Below are positions 25,265-37,983 of a stretch of DNA of 64,000 nucleotides, in pieces. Source of the stretch: Rutidosis leptorrhynchoides (taxonomy: Eukaryota > Streptophyta > Magnoliopsida > Asterales > Asteraceae); contig NC_092341.1 in assembly GCF_046630445.1 (NCBI RefSeq), forward strand, positions 27,666,001-27,730,000, in the 5' to 3' direction. The notes below the pieces were generated by a model. The model saw only the letters and a list, made by a program, of their open reading frames with translations, was not told the origin of the DNA and searched no databases. The stretch's first letter is position 1; each line of letters starts with the position of its first letter. The position numbers were made by a program, and so were the translations under genes.

Positions 25265-26020
25265 ATGTCAAGCTCAAGCGTTAATCAACCAAATAAAATG
25301 AATCTCTTCAAATCTTCTGAAGAAATGGCTCGCTTTCAACCTACCAACGAAGTAGGTGTTGGACACTCTTCAACTTCGAGACGAGTCCAAAGCCCACCTT
25401 ATGGTCTTGGTGGTCCTCCCTCACCAAACTATAGTCCGAATACTTTACCTAAGTCTCCCGACTACTACCCAACCCCAAGAATAGAAGACAAGGGGAAACG
25501 CCCTGATGATTTTAATGAAGATGGCCTGTCTAAGAAAAGAACCCGATCTCCTTCTTACGATAACCATAACGCCATGTGTGAAATTATGAATCTGCGAACG
25601 ACTACCGAGAAAAACTTCGATGGTTTGCTTTGCCATATTTCAAGGATCGAGGCTCGAATGGATGAAAAGGACCTAGTAATCAAGAAACTTTTGGAGGAGA
25701 ATGCGGAGTTAAGGAAAGAGATAAAGTTGGTGAAGTATGAGGAAGAACGTAACACCCGTTGGGGAAAGCAATCGCTTGCTCATCTCAAGGAGAATGTTGA
25801 TTTCTGGTTAGATATGGAAAGAAATCGAGTCAACAAGAAGCTTGCTCTAAAGGGGTACGATAACAACGCAGTCAGCAGCCGCGTTACTAACCTCTATGAT
25901 AACCTCGAGTACCTCTATGAGAAGCAAAAGGCGAGGAATGAGAAAGCTGATGAGTTTATGAAGAATATTGAGGACGAGAAGAAGAAATATGAAGATTCAT
26001 TTAATCTTAATATTTCCTAG
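25265..26020 (+). CDS. Coiled-coil ORF of element G, function unknown
   Basis: 251 residues, about 215 bp after the primer site, where gag normally begins. I do not recognise a defined domain. Residues 40-75 are rich in Ser, Pro and Tyr (for example KSPDYYPTP), 75-95 are basic and acidic (KKRTR at 90-94), 117-162 form a strong predicted coiled coil (IEARMDEKDLVIKKLLEENA), and 205-245 form a second charged helical stretch. No CCHC knuckle, protease or RT is visible. The stop codon abuts the first base of copia C, so the native C-terminus may lie beyond that insertion. It could be an unusual gag or a protein specific to this family. Part of an LTR element, not a host gene. Confidence 0.55.
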   Translation: MSSSSVNQPNKMNLFKSSEEMARFQPTNEVGVGHSSTSRRVQSPPYGLGGPPSPNYSPNTLPKSPDYYPTPRIEDKGKRPDDFNEDGLSKKRTRSPSYDNHNAMCEIMNLRTTTEKNFDGLLCHISRIEARMDEKDLVIKKLLEENAELRKEIKLVKYEEERNTRWGKQSLAHLKENVDFWLDMERNRVNKKLALKGYDNNAVSSRVTNLYDNLEYLYEKQKARNEKADEFMKNIEDEKKKYEDSFNLNIS

Positions 26021-26091
26021 TGTTGAGTCCCCAAAATAATTAAGGATTTAATTATGACAAAACTGTAATTTATTTACACTAAAATATTATG

Positions 26092-28764
26092 TGTAACGAC
26101 CCGACCAAAACCGTTATTGACGGCGTCGTTAACTTAGGTCCCGTTGCGTGGTCGTAGTCCCTATATGAGACTCGTTTGACCAAAATTATGTCGCGTTCAT
26201 TTGAAAGGTACAAAGTTTAGTTTAACAAACGGATCGACAATAAGTTTAAGTTTACAAAGTTATAAAGTATGAATGAAATAACTTGCGACATAATTAGTTT
26301 GAAACCACAGTTGCTATAAATAGCGTAAGTAAGTAGACAAAAGTTTGAATCCAAAAATGCTATCCCTAGCGTATGCATGCATGGTAGACTCCAATCAAGT
26401 AATCAAAGAGTGCGGAAGCATGTATCAAGTAGCCATGTATAAACCTGAGAAAACATAGAAGAATCTGTCAACGCAAAAACGTTGGTGAAATCATAGGTTT
26501 AAGTAAGTGAGTAAAAGTAAAGTAAGTCGAACCACAAGATTTGCAAAGTTGAAATAATAGTAGTACATTCTAAAAGTTAATATTCACGAGCACCCAATTA
26601 TCAAAGCTTAACATTCCATCCATTGTATACCCCATCCATAGTGCTAGAACAAACACTGATTCTCGAAAATATATTTCATCCGTAGACGGTAGCGAACCGT
26701 CAAAGATGAGGGTTGTCAACCCATATGGCCATATAACATAAGTTCTCGCTTACACCCGTCAAGTGTAACTAATGATAATCGAATTGAGGCTTTTTGTTCT
26801 AAACTCGTATGTAGAATGTTTGTTTTCCCGTTCTTGTGTTCACTTAGTTCAAAAGAATCGTTTATGTTTTCTCATCCCAAATATAAGTTCAAAAAGAGTA
26901 AAAAGTGGGACTATGATCTCACCTTGAGTGCAAGAGTTAATAAAGTACTTCAACAAGTAGACGCGTGCAAAGACAAAGCTAGTCTTGACCTAAACATATA
27001 GGTTGTATCAATAACGGTAAACACAAACGGTCAAAGATGTTCAATTAGTCCTATGGCTCGTTACGACTCGATTAATATAGCATGTGAATCAATTTGTCAA
27101 GTTTCATGCACGATACAAGTAGTTAAGTATGTTAGAACGATTGTATAATCGTTTGGTTAAGTTTGACTAAAAGTCAAACTTGGTCAAAGTCAAAGTCAAC
27201 GGGGTCGGGTCGGGTATCCGACAATTTTCCCATGATGAGAAATCATTTATGAGCAGAATGGCCAAGTTTCATGTTAATCGGAGTTACGGTTAAGCGGGAA
27301 ACATTTTGTGAAAGGAAAAATAAAAACAAAAATGAGCTGGGCATATGCGCGGCGCGTTATGGGTTGCGCGGCGCGCACCCTAGTGTAAATCCGGGTCAGA
27401 ACTCAACTAAAGGGGGCAAATATCTGGGATTTCTGTTTTGCGCGGCGCGCGGGTATATGCGCGGCGCGCAATACCTGGGAAACATGCAGTTTGCAGAAAA
27501 ATGGTCCAAGTCACGAACCAAAATACAATTTAACACATCTCATGCACCGAAAACACTTAAAACATGTATCTTATACCATCGGAAAGGTATTTTGACAAGG
27601 AAAACATCTAAACACTTTTCATAGATCATAACCGACAATTTCCAAATCGAAAACATCATCAAAGTTCATCATTTTCAACCAAAAATCAAAGAAACGCATT
27701 TTATGACTCGGGAACTTTTAACATACAAATGATATGACGTTTTGAAGGTAATAACGCATACATTGCAACTAGACGCATATTCCAAGCTTCAATAAACATT
27801 TACTACGTCAAAATCACTAGCCACGTTATCGTTTCAAAATCAATTTCGACACAAATGAGACTTATGATTCACTAATCAAACGCTAGCATACATCACACCA
27901 TTTCGAAGCTATTTACGCATACAATTTAACTAGTTAACTAGCATACATTCAAACAAGTGTCTCAACTAGCATTCAACCGCATCAAGTTCCTACCAAAACG
28001 ATAATCGATTCACCAAAAACACATTTCATGTTATTGAGCTAGTTTTTCATCATCCAACATATCAAAACGAAGCTAATGAAGTAACTAACACTTTTAACAC
28101 ATACACTTTATCTTATAACATCATTTGAGCAACCAAAACTCAAGATTAAGCTAGACCCATTTGGGTGTTCATGTCATATTTTCAAAACACGAAGAACGAG
28201 CATACAAATTACATACACGACATCCCTACGAGCCATAGACACTAATTAACCACTTGACAAGTCTAAAAATGAATTTAACAAGTTAGGGTTTCATGAGAAA
28301 TTCTTACCCCATGCCATGAGACTAGTATCAAATCGAAGAGGATGAAACAAGGATTCCAAAAGTACAATTTGTTTTGATGTTTGCTCCATGATTCGGTTTT
28401 AGATGATGAATTTGTGTTTGAGGGTTTTGTGTTCATAAAAGGGAAGTAGAGAGAAAAAGGGAGGAAGAGGGTGAAAGTGTTGGTGAAAATGAATGGAGGA
28501 GGTGAAGTGGTTGACTAGTTGACCTAGTCACCACTTTGCCCACTTGTCAACTTAAGTCCCTCATGTTTGTAGTCGGGTGCGGGAATTAACCAAACGAAAT
28601 ATTTTTAAAACGCTCGAGTAAACGGGTGATGTCAAAATTAAATAGCGGGAATATAATGAACGTTACTCACGGAAACTATTAATTTAAATACGAAAGATTA
28701 TGTTTTTAAAAAAAAAAAAGACGGTGTTAAAATTAAATTTAACGGAAAAACGCGGGATGTTACA
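26092..28764 (-). repeat. 3' LTR of gypsy F
   Basis: 2673 bp, TGTAACGACCC...GATGTTACA on the plus strand. It carries four TGCGCGGCGCGC-type palindromes (27345-27471), a donor-like GGG/GTAAGAA (about 28301-28310, minus strand) and the TCTCAG/GT module (26442-26542, minus strand). Confidence 0.92.
27345..27471. repeat. Palindrome array in 3' LTR of gypsy F
   Basis: Four copies of TGCGCGGCGCGC or variants in two pairs. The equivalent array in the other LTR is at 32124-32250. Confidence 0.85.
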
Positions 28765-30856
28765 TTATCCACGCCTCAAAAGAAATTTCGTCCCGAAATT
28801 TAGTTGGAAGTAGTAGTTGTTGAATCTTCCTCGAGATCTTGCGTTGCCAATTCTACGAGTGAGGGAGAAGTACGTCCTAAGGTATTTCAACGAATTTTGA
28901 CGGTCGGGATCATATGTTGTTTTAAGGTTTGGCTTCACGATTTATGGTTTCAACCGGTCCTCCTAGGAAGTGAGGGTTATCGTCGATAGTGAGTTCATCA
29001 AAGGAGATAACAAGTTCTCGTTTCGCAAAACACGTCTTTGAGTTGATACATCGAATGTAGGATAAACGGAGACCCAAAATGAGTCGGAAAAGTCTAAACG
29101 GCTAGCGACGGGTCCAAAACACCCCAAGAATTCAAAAGGATTAAAATATCGCGGATTTAGCTTTCTACGTTTTCCGAAACGGATTACACCTCCTCAAGGT
29201 GCGACTTTTAAAGTGACGCGGTTACCCACTTGGAATTCGAGAGGTTCACGTCTAACATCGGCATAGTTCTTTTGGCGACTACGATCCGCCTTGAGCCTTT
29301 CTTGGAATTGAAAAATTTTCCGGTTGTTTCATGAATGATTTCGGGTCCGGTGGTTCGCTTGTCACCTACTTCGGTTCAACAAATTAAGAAAACGACGATT
29401 ACGGCTATACGGGTCCTCGAGAAGTGTGACGTTAAGACTTGAATGATAACCATCGTTGTAAGAGAATTTGGTTAAAGGCAAAAACTTTTCTCAAGTAAAT
29501 TTGAAGTTGATCACACAAATTCGTATTACGGTTTCCAAGGTTTGAATCGTATGTTTGCTCGGTCCGTCGGGTTGTGGTTGATGTGCGGTACTCATGTCTA
29601 AACGTGGTCCCGAGACTTTTTGTGAGGCACTCCAAAATCTAGAAGTGAAACGAGGATCTCGGTCCGAAACGGAGTACATTCCGTAAGGTATATTTGAACA
29701 AGTTTGTTAGGACAAGTTTCTCAAGAAAATTTGCGTCGCGGAAGATTTATCGGTTTCCAAAAACGTTCGTCGGGGCAAGTTCTTATCGGGTTTTGAAAAC
29801 GATTGCTAGGACTATCCACCCTCGCGGCGAATACTTGTATGACGTGAAGAGTCGCTCTCCATTGAGAATTTAGAATAAGGACCTCCTGAACCGGAAGTAC
29901 GAGGGTGATGCAAGAGAAGTTTCCGCCCCGATGTGAGCATAACGAGTAAATTGTAGTTAGTCAATAAGACTGCGCGAGGACGAGCTAGTATACCCGTGCG
30001 ACATACGGTTGAAGTCGAATGGAATCGGTAATTCATTCGGAAGCATAAATATAATTTGACAATAATTGAAGGTGTGTCCCCGGTATGGTTGTTATAAATA
30101 TTCTCGGAGTTTTCGGATGTCCAAACCTGAAAAGGTGAAGTCATGTACATGGCACATGGTGGTGTTTAGGTTGATCGAGTCTAACCACCATCACACGTCA
30201 CTAGAACTTTGGTATGTCTTACCGTAATATAACTACGTTGATCGAGTGTAGTTATATTACGCTAACTCATACTTCCATTCCCACATCACTCCATAGTTTC
30301 AAGTTCGTGTCATCGCGAAAATCTAAAATGAACAAAATGTAACGACGTTTCAAACGTGACTCGTATTAAATCGAAAGAGTTTCTACAACTCTAAAGAAGC
30401 GTTTCCCCGTGGGAAGTGTATAAATGATTGTTCACGTCAAATCGGTTCGATTCAAACAATAATGTATTTAGGTACGAAAAGAGTAACGAGTCATGATAAC
30501 GAGTAGTACGCAACCGTAGCGATAAACAGTGATGACGATACTCATCTAGAGTAGTGACGGTGACTTTACAATACTTATGAATAGTAAGATGAGATGGGGT
30601 GAATAACAACCATGGAGTCAGAGTTCCCGAACCAAGGTGGCAGAATACGAGCTCGTATGATGAAGGTTGGGTACCATTAAAAATTCTTCCTAAGAATGAT
30701 TCAAGTATAATGCACAGGTAGTCAAGTAAGTGCTATCTATAGCAAATGTATGTCATAATGCAAATGCTAACTATCCGGTTGTAGTCTAGACTCACTAATG
30801 CGTCCTAACGACTCTGTTAGACACACTAATGCACGTCCTAGTTCCCTACAACCAAC

Positions 30857-30869
30857 GCTCTGATACCAC
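30857..30869 (-). promoter_or_regulatory. Primer binding site (tRNA-Met) of gypsy F
   Basis: The minus strand reads GTGGTATCAGAGC beside the LTR edge. Confidence 0.88.
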
Positions 30870-30870
30870 T

Positions 30871-33553
30871 TGTAACGACCCGACCAAAACCGTTATTGAC
30901 GGCGTCGTTAACTTAGGTCCCGTTGCGTGGTCGTAGTCCCTATATGAGACTCGTTTGACCAAAATTATGTCGCGTTCATTTGAAAGGTACAAAGTTTAGT
31001 TTAACAAACGGATCGACAATAAGTTTAAGTTTACAAAGTTATAAAGTATGAATGAAATAACTTGCGACATAATTAGTTTGAAACCACAGTTGCTATAAAT
31101 AGCGTAAGTAAGTAGACAAAAGTTTGAATCCAAAAATGCTATCCCTAGCGTATGCATGCATGGTAGACTCCAATCAAGTAATCAAAGAGTGCGGAAGCAT
31201 GTATCAAGTAGCCATGTATAAACCTGAGAAAACATAGAAGAATCTGTCAACGCAAAAACGTTGGTGAAATCATAGGTTTAAGTAAGTGAGTAAAAGTAAA
31301 GTAAGTCGAACCACAAGATTTGCAAAGTTGAAATAATAGTAGTACATTCTAAAAGTTAATATTCACGAGCACCCAATTATCAAAGCTTAACATTCCATCC
31401 ATTGTATACCCCATCCATAGTGCTAGAACAAACACTGATTCTCGAAAATATATTTCATCCGTAGATGGTAGCGAACCGTCAAAGATGAGGGTTGTCAACC
31501 CATATGGCCATATAACATAAGTTCTCGCTTACACCCGTCAAGTGTAACTAATGATAATCGAATTGAGGCTTTTTGTTCTAAACTCGTAAGTAGAATGTTT
31601 GTTTTCCCGTTCTTGTGTTCACTTAGTTCAAAAGAATCGTTTATGTTTTCTCATCCCAAATATAAGTTCAAAAAGAGTAAAAAGTGGGACTATGATCTCA
31701 CCTTGAGTGCAAGAGTTAATAAAGTACTTCAACAAGTAGACGCGTGCAAAGACAAAGCTAGTCTTGACCTAAACATATAGGTTGTATCAATAACGGTAAA
31801 CACAAACGGTCAAAGATGTTCAATTAGTCCTATGGCTCGTTACGACTCGATTAATATAGCATGTGAATCAATTTTTCAAGTTTCATGCACGATACAAGTA
31901 GTTAAGTATGTTAGAACGATTGTATAATCGTTTGGTTAAGTTTGACTAAAAGTCAAACTTGGTCAAAGTCAAAGTCAACGGGGTCGGGTCGGGTATCCGA
32001 CAATTTTTCCATGATGAGAAATCATTTATGAGCAGAATGGCCAAGTTTCATGTTAATCGGAGTTACGGTTAAGCGGGAAACATTTTGTGAAAGGAAAAAT
32101 AAAAACAAAAATGAGCTGGGCATATGCGCGGCGCGCTATGGGTTGCGCGGCGCGCACCCTAGTGTAAATCCGGGTCAGAACTCAACTAAAGGGGGCAAAT
32201 ATCTGGGATTTCTGTTTTGCGCGGCGCGCGGGTATATGCGCGGCGCGCAATACCTGGGAAACATGCAGTTTGCAGAAAAATGGTCCAAGTCACGAACCAA
32301 AATACAATTTAACACATCTCATGCACCGAAAACACTCAAAACATGTATCTTATACCATCGGAAAGGTATTTTGACAAGGAAAACATCTAAACACTTTTCA
32401 TAGATCATAACCGACAATTTCCAAATCGAAAACATCATCAAAGTTCATCATTTTCAACCAAAAATCAAAGAAACGCATTTTATGACTCGGGAACTTTTAA
32501 CATACAAATGATATGACGTTTTGAAGGTAATAACGCATACATTGCAACTAGACGCATATTCCAAGTTTCAATAAACATTTACTACGTCAAAATCACTAGC
32601 CACGTTATCGTTTCAAAATCAATTTCGACACAAATGAGACTTATGATTCACTAATCAAACGCTAGCATACATCACACCATTTCGAAGCTATTTACGCATA
32701 CAATTTAACTAGTTAACTAGCATACATTCAAACAAGTGTCTCAACTAGCATTCAACCGCATCAAGTTCCTACCAAAATGATAATCGATTCACCAAAAACA
32801 CATTTCATGTTATTGAGCTAGTTTTTCATCATCCAACATATCAAAACGAAGCTAATGAAGTAACTAACACTTTTAACACATACACTTTATCTTATAACAT
32901 CATTTGAGCAACCAAAACTCAAGATTAAGCTAGACCCATTTGGGTGTTCATGTCATATTTTCAAAACACGAAGAACGAGCATACAAATTACATACACGAC
33001 ATCCCTACGAGCCATAGACACTAATTAACCACTTGACAAGTCTAAAAACGAATTTAACAAGTTAGGGTTTCATGAGAAATTCTTACCCCATGCCATGAGA
33101 CTAGTATCAAATCGAAGAGGATGAAACGAGGATTCCAAAAGTACAATTTGTTTTGATGTTTGCTCCATGATTCGGTTTTAGATGATGAATTTGTGTTTGA
33201 GGGTTTTGTGTTCATAAAAGGGAAGTAGAGAGAAAAAGGGAGGAAGAGGGTGAAAGTGTTGGTGAAAATGAATGGAGGAGGTGAAGTGGTTGACTAGTTG
33301 ACCTAGTCACCACTTTGCCCACTTGTCAACTTAAGTCCCTCATGTTTGTAGTCGGGTGCGGGAATTAACCAAACGAAATATTTTTAAAACGCTCGAGTAA
33401 ACGGGTGATGTCAAAATTAAATAGCGGGAATATAATGAACGTTACTCACGGAAACTATTAATTTAAATACGAAAGATTATGTTTTAAAAAAAAAAAAAAA
33501 AAAAAAAAGACGGTGTTAAAATTAAATTTAACGGAAAAACGCGGGATGTTACA
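30871..33553 (-). repeat. 5' LTR of gypsy F
   Basis: 2683 bp, nearly identical to 26092-28764. The largest difference is a longer A run (about 33486-33508). Palindromes at 32124-32250, module at 31221-31321. Confidence 0.92.
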
Positions 33554-33558
33554 TTATG

Positions 33559-34460
33559 TGCAGCCAGCACAAGTTTGTTTATGTTGTTTATGTACAGTCA
33601 ACTAATATAGCTGTGTCGAGTGTGTAGTATGCTGGCTGTTCTACCAGCATAAGGTAGAATGTATTCTCCGAATCAGCACAGGATGAGTACTCAGCTAATT
33701 AAGAATATCAAGTGACTCAGCATATGAAGAACCAGTAGATCTGGATAGCAGCATACAACACAAGACAACCATGCTCCATTACAAGCATGGTAGTTTCCCA
33801 GAGTGGTCTACATCAACGCACTATTCAACAGAAGTCGAAGACAAAGTTGAACAGAAAAGGACAGGAGTCGGTGGCTGACAAGTGACCTTACAAGACCACG
33901 TGGGAATGCAGAAGTGGAACGCATGTGCAGACATGTGTTATACTTTATTCATACCTAGGGAACACAACATTCCATTTGTTTAAATCAAATGGTAGTGCCA
34001 AACCGAATTGGTGTGTTCCTGCAAATAGCTACCTAAGAGGAAAGAAGGAGAGCACGCCTTCTGACACAATTGTCCCCACAAGTACAAGGCATCCAATGTA
34101 CTAGTGGACAATAGATTAATTACATGGACAATAGGACTACTATATATTGTTGTATTCACTGTTGTATCAACTAGTGGTGTGGGTTTCATTATTTAGAGTC
34201 CTAAACGTGTAATAGCTTTTAGTTTACCTCTTAGCTATAATCTAGGTATTCTGTATCAACCAACTATCATTCCGCCAAGGATAGTTGTAATTCTTTGTGA
34301 TTCAATCAATAAAGAATAACCGTTGAAAATTACCTGTGACTCTATCTAATTTGCATGCTTGAATATATAATCGAGTTTAACTGTTTAGTTAATTGAAAAG
34401 TAATTGTATTCACCTCCCCCCCCCCTCTACAATACTCCTGTTGTTATTAAGGGACCAACA
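33559..34460 (+). repeat. 5' LTR of copia C, right part
   Basis: The left 71 bp of the same LTR are at 26021-26091. Removing gypsy F and one TSD copy gives an LTR of about 970 bp with TGTTG...CAACA ends. A run of C (about 34417-34425) lies near its end. Confidence 0.7.
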
Positions 34461-34461
34461 A

Positions 34462-34474
34462 CTGGTATCAGAGC
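34462..34474 (+). promoter_or_regulatory. Primer binding site (tRNA-Met) of copia C
   Basis: CTGGTATCAGAGC directly after the LTR end. Confidence 0.88.
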
Positions 34475-37306
34475 TTCAGTCTTGATAATTAATATCTTGG
34501 ATCTGAATTCTCCCATGGCTGCTTATTCCAATTCAGCTTACCTTGAAAATGGCTCATCCAATAGACCACCCAAATTTGATGAAGAAGAGTATGAAACTTG
34601 GAAAGCAAGATTCATGCTTCACCTTGAGTCTATTGACCCACTCATGCCTGATATTGCCACAAATGGTCTATTCGTTCCTACTGAGACTATTGGCAGTGTA
34701 CCAGCGACTACTAACACTCCTGCTGTTCCTGGCAGAGAGGTTATTCTCACTCCTTCTAGATGGGATGCTGAGGATAAAGGTCGTGTTGGACTTGACCCTA
34801 AGATCAGAACCTTGTTAGCTATAACTTTACCTAACACATTGTTCAAACTGATTAAGGGAAAAGAAAATGCTAAGCTTATGTTGGACTATTTAGATGTTAC
34901 CTATGAGGGTATGGGTGAGGTAAGACAGAACAGAATGATAGCTTTGAAAAGAGAATATGAAATGTTCTTTGCCTACAAGAATGAAACCCTTAAGCAAACC
35001 TTCATTAGGTTTAACTCCCTAATTGCTGACCTGAATACCTTGAATGTCACGTATACAGAATTTGAACAAGTAAACAAATTCATTGACTCACTGCCTGCTA
35101 AATGGAAACCTGTAACTGACCCATTAAAAACCACTCAGACCTTAACAAACTTTAACTTGTCTTCTCTCTATAGCTCCTTATGGAACCATGAGAAGGCAGA
35201 AGCTAAATTTGAACTTAACTTGAAAGAAAACTTTAGGTCTGCCCCCACCACTTCAAAATCGTCTAAAACTGATGATACTGCTCTCATTGCTAATGCTAAA
35301 AAGAAAGCTCAAAAGGCTTTACTGGTTCAAAAGCTGCTGGCAGAAGAAGAGACAGCTGAGAGTGATGTGGATAGTGGTACTGGGTCTGAAGAAAGAAGTG
35401 ATGATGAAAGTGATGTAGAAGGGTTTGCTGAAGGTATGGCCTTGCTGGCTAGGCAGTTCAAAAGATTCAATCGTAATAGAACCAGCAAGTCATACAAAGG
35501 GAGTAAGAAACCAAGTGCTAGGTTTAGCAGCAAATCATTCAAAGGTCCTAAATCTGAGTGTTATAATTGTGGGAAGGTTGGACACTTTGCAGCTGAGTGC
35601 ATGTCCAGGAAACCTCCAACTTCACATGCTAACTCTTTCTCTAAAGCTGATAAGTACAAAAACAAGTACAAAGCTCTGAAAGCTCAGATGAAGGAAAGTG
35701 CTAAGACTGATAAGAAGGGTAAGAAGCCAGAAAAGGTTCTAGTTGCTGAGCATCATGATTGGGATGAAACTAGCTCATCGTCTTCCTCTGATAGTGATAC
35801 TGATGATGATGGTGCTGGTTATGCTCAAGAAAAGAAGCTGTGTTTAATGGCCAAGGAGGTCAAGGAGTCTGATGAGGATGATAGTGGTAGCAAGTTTTTG
35901 GCTGATATGAGGGAAGCTGATCAGAAAAGAGATTCTCCTCAATGGAAAACTGAATTGATGTATAAGGTTGATAATTTTCGAACTTATACTGATGATGAAA
36001 AGGCCGAAATGTTTGACTACCTAAGAGTAGACTTATGTAGAGGCAGCAAACGTGAAGAAGTTTTGATATCAGACAACAAATCTTTAAATGAGAAACTTAA
36101 ATGCAAAAATGATGAAATTAAAATCTTGAAAGATGATATTTCAAAACTCGAAAAACAAAATTTTGCTTTAAAGTCTCTTCACGTTGAGGCAGTAGAAGTC
36201 AAGAACCAGCTGGATAATCTTAAAAAGGTTGTCGCTTCATGGTGTACATCAGCTCAACGCACAGCAAAGTGTGTTAACGAGCAGGTGCCTGCCCAAGTTG
36301 AAGCTTTCTTTGCTGGTGACTATGCTGCTACTGCTGCTATTGCAGAGGTTACGTTCATGGACCCAATTCTTGAAACAGATCCTGAAGCTATCTTGCCAAA
36401 TACTTTTGCCAAGATATTTAAAGGTAAAAAGGTCTTGACGAATAAATTTGTTAGACCTGCTACTGTGTCCCCACCACCTGCCATGAAAGAGATTTTGGAG
36501 GATGAGGTTAGAGCAAGAGAAGCCAGTACCTCAATTGATGAGACTACTGACCCCTCAAGCATCTACTACATGACTCCAAAAGAAAGACGTATAAAAAGGG
36601 AAATCACTGAAAATAATCTTAGAAAAGTTAAATCTACTGATTCCCCTTCGTGTTCGAGTTCCAATTGTGTTGTGCCAGCTGATGACAAACTTACTGGTCA
36701 ACCAGTAGCTGCAGACAAGCCAGTCAAACGTAATACTGGCAAGTCCAAGGCAGCAGGAAAAACATCTTCTAGTTCATCAGCTTCAGTTGACAAGCCAGTA
36801 ACTTCCCACACTGGCTCGTCAAATGATAAAGGCAAAGCAATTCGTCATGACTATGGTACTGGTTCCAAGAAGAAAGCTTCCCTTAAGGGAAAAGCAAAAG
36901 TGGACTCGAATGAAGAGCTCTCTATCACTGAGATTATGACAGTCAAGCTTGACCAGCTTATTGAGGCAGTTACCAAACATCGCCCCGATCCCCTTTACAA
37001 TGTGTATGACCCATCACCGATACCAAATGTGAGAAAATGCTACAAATGTGGCAGCAAGTTTCACTTAGCCAACAGGTGTCCTTTTACCCCAACCCCGTCT
37101 GCTGATGCTTCTTCAAGCAAACCAGCAAACAGGAAGAGATCATCAAAGATGACCCTTCCAGAACCCATCCTTGGATGGGTTCCCAAAAAGAACTAATCTC
37201 TTAGCTACTGTGCAGGGCATTCAAAACAAGCAAATCTGGTATCTCGATAGTGGATGTTTGAGACATATGACAGGATGTAAGTCCCTGCTAATGGACTATC
37301 AAGAAA

Positions 37307-37983
37307 AAGATGGTTCGGAGGTTTTGGATGCGGCGCATCTATGCAAGCAAAATGGTTCGGAGGTTTTGGATGCGGCGTTTCAAGCTGATATGGCGCATCA
37401 AAGGGCAGAGATGCGGCGCATCTCCTTCAGATGCGGCGCATCTGATGCCAGTTCTTGAATCTGCATTCGTGGAAAACAAAGGGATGCGGCACATTCCTTG
37501 GTGATGCGGCGCATCGCCTGCCTGTCAGCAAGTTGTCAACTTGCACACTTGACATTCGAACATGCTTAGCCTACCTTTCACTTTTGGTGCAAAGTTGGAT
37601 ACTTTACACCTAAAATTAGCGCTGTGATCATGCCAATACAAGGTGTAAAGCATGGCTAGTTGGTTCTAAGTTGATGATTACTAGTACACTTGAAGATCAA
37701 GTTGAAGTTTGGTTGTTCTTGTACTCCTATATATAGAACTCATTGTATGCAATTGTAACACACCACATACAAATAATCAGAAAATAAACACTCTCTAGTT
37801 GGTCCGTGGACTAAAGCAATCACAACGATTGCATATAACCACGTTATATCTTGTGTCGATTTATTTTTTTCGCATTTATTATCTTTTGTTCATTAAGTGG
37901 GTTTGAGTGATCTTGATAGTATCACTACTCGGCTAGTAATCTTGCAGAATTACTAGCGTTGTTTGGGTCCTTATATGCTAACA
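37307..37983 (+). repeat. Truncated LTR of copia family B
   Basis: Matches the 3' LTR of element B from about 8434 to its end at 9134, and is followed by the same TCAAA (37984-37988). The first 65-70 bp of the LTR are missing, and a short duplicated stretch (GGTTCGGAGGTTTTGGATGC at about 37313 and 37353) sits at the junction with copia C. The palindrome array runs from 37327 to 37515. It is the left end of the block shared with unit 2. Confidence 0.85.

Larger units (their letters stand above)
26092..33553 (-). mobile_element. Ty3/gypsy element F, young and non-autonomous (chromovirus-derived)
   Basis: Two LTRs of about 2.68 kb flank an interior of only 2.1 kb. The target duplication is perfect: TTATG at 26087-26091 and 33554-33558. 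On the minus strand the primer site follows the 5' (right) LTR. The interior holds worn pol traces, for example integrase-like SDRDPRFTSRFW and RLDMSTA (about 29560-29680) and a patch like GVIRFGK (about 29160-29190); gag, protease and RT are not recognisable. It is clearly broken, with many breaks. The LTRs differ at only about ten bases by eye, about 0.4%, so roughly 0.15 million years at 1.3e-8. It must have been moved by proteins of a relative such as element E, whose LTR is related. Confidence 0.9.
26021..37306 (+). mobile_element. Ty1/copia LTR element C, 5' LTR and gag, with gypsy F nested in its LTR
   Basis: The LTR starts TGTTGAGTCC at 26021, is split by gypsy F (26092-33553 plus TSD), resumes at 33559 and ends GACCAACA at 34460. 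A tRNA-Met primer site (34462-34474) follows. The gag reads without interruption from a likely start at 34515 to 37196, about 894 residues: a UBN2-type N-terminal part (FIRFNSLIADLNTL, about 35000), CCHC CYNCGKVGHFAAEC (about 35560), coiled-coil region (about 36060-36230) and a second knuckle CYKCGSKFHLANRC (about 37040). Protease starts just after (WYLDSGC, about 37240), and the element then stops at a junction near 37306 with an LTR piece of family B. Integrase, RT, RNase H and the 3' LTR are missing here. The very long gag suggests a SIRE-like copia, tentatively. Confidence 0.8.

Noticed and set aside
26816-27624. Two open frames (61 and 117 residues) repeated identically at 31595-32403
   Set aside because: Both pairs lie inside the two LTRs of gypsy F; their conservation only reflects the young age of the LTRs.
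29432-30150. Small minus-strand frames between the LTRs of gypsy F
   Set aside because: They are fragments of worn gypsy pol, not genes.
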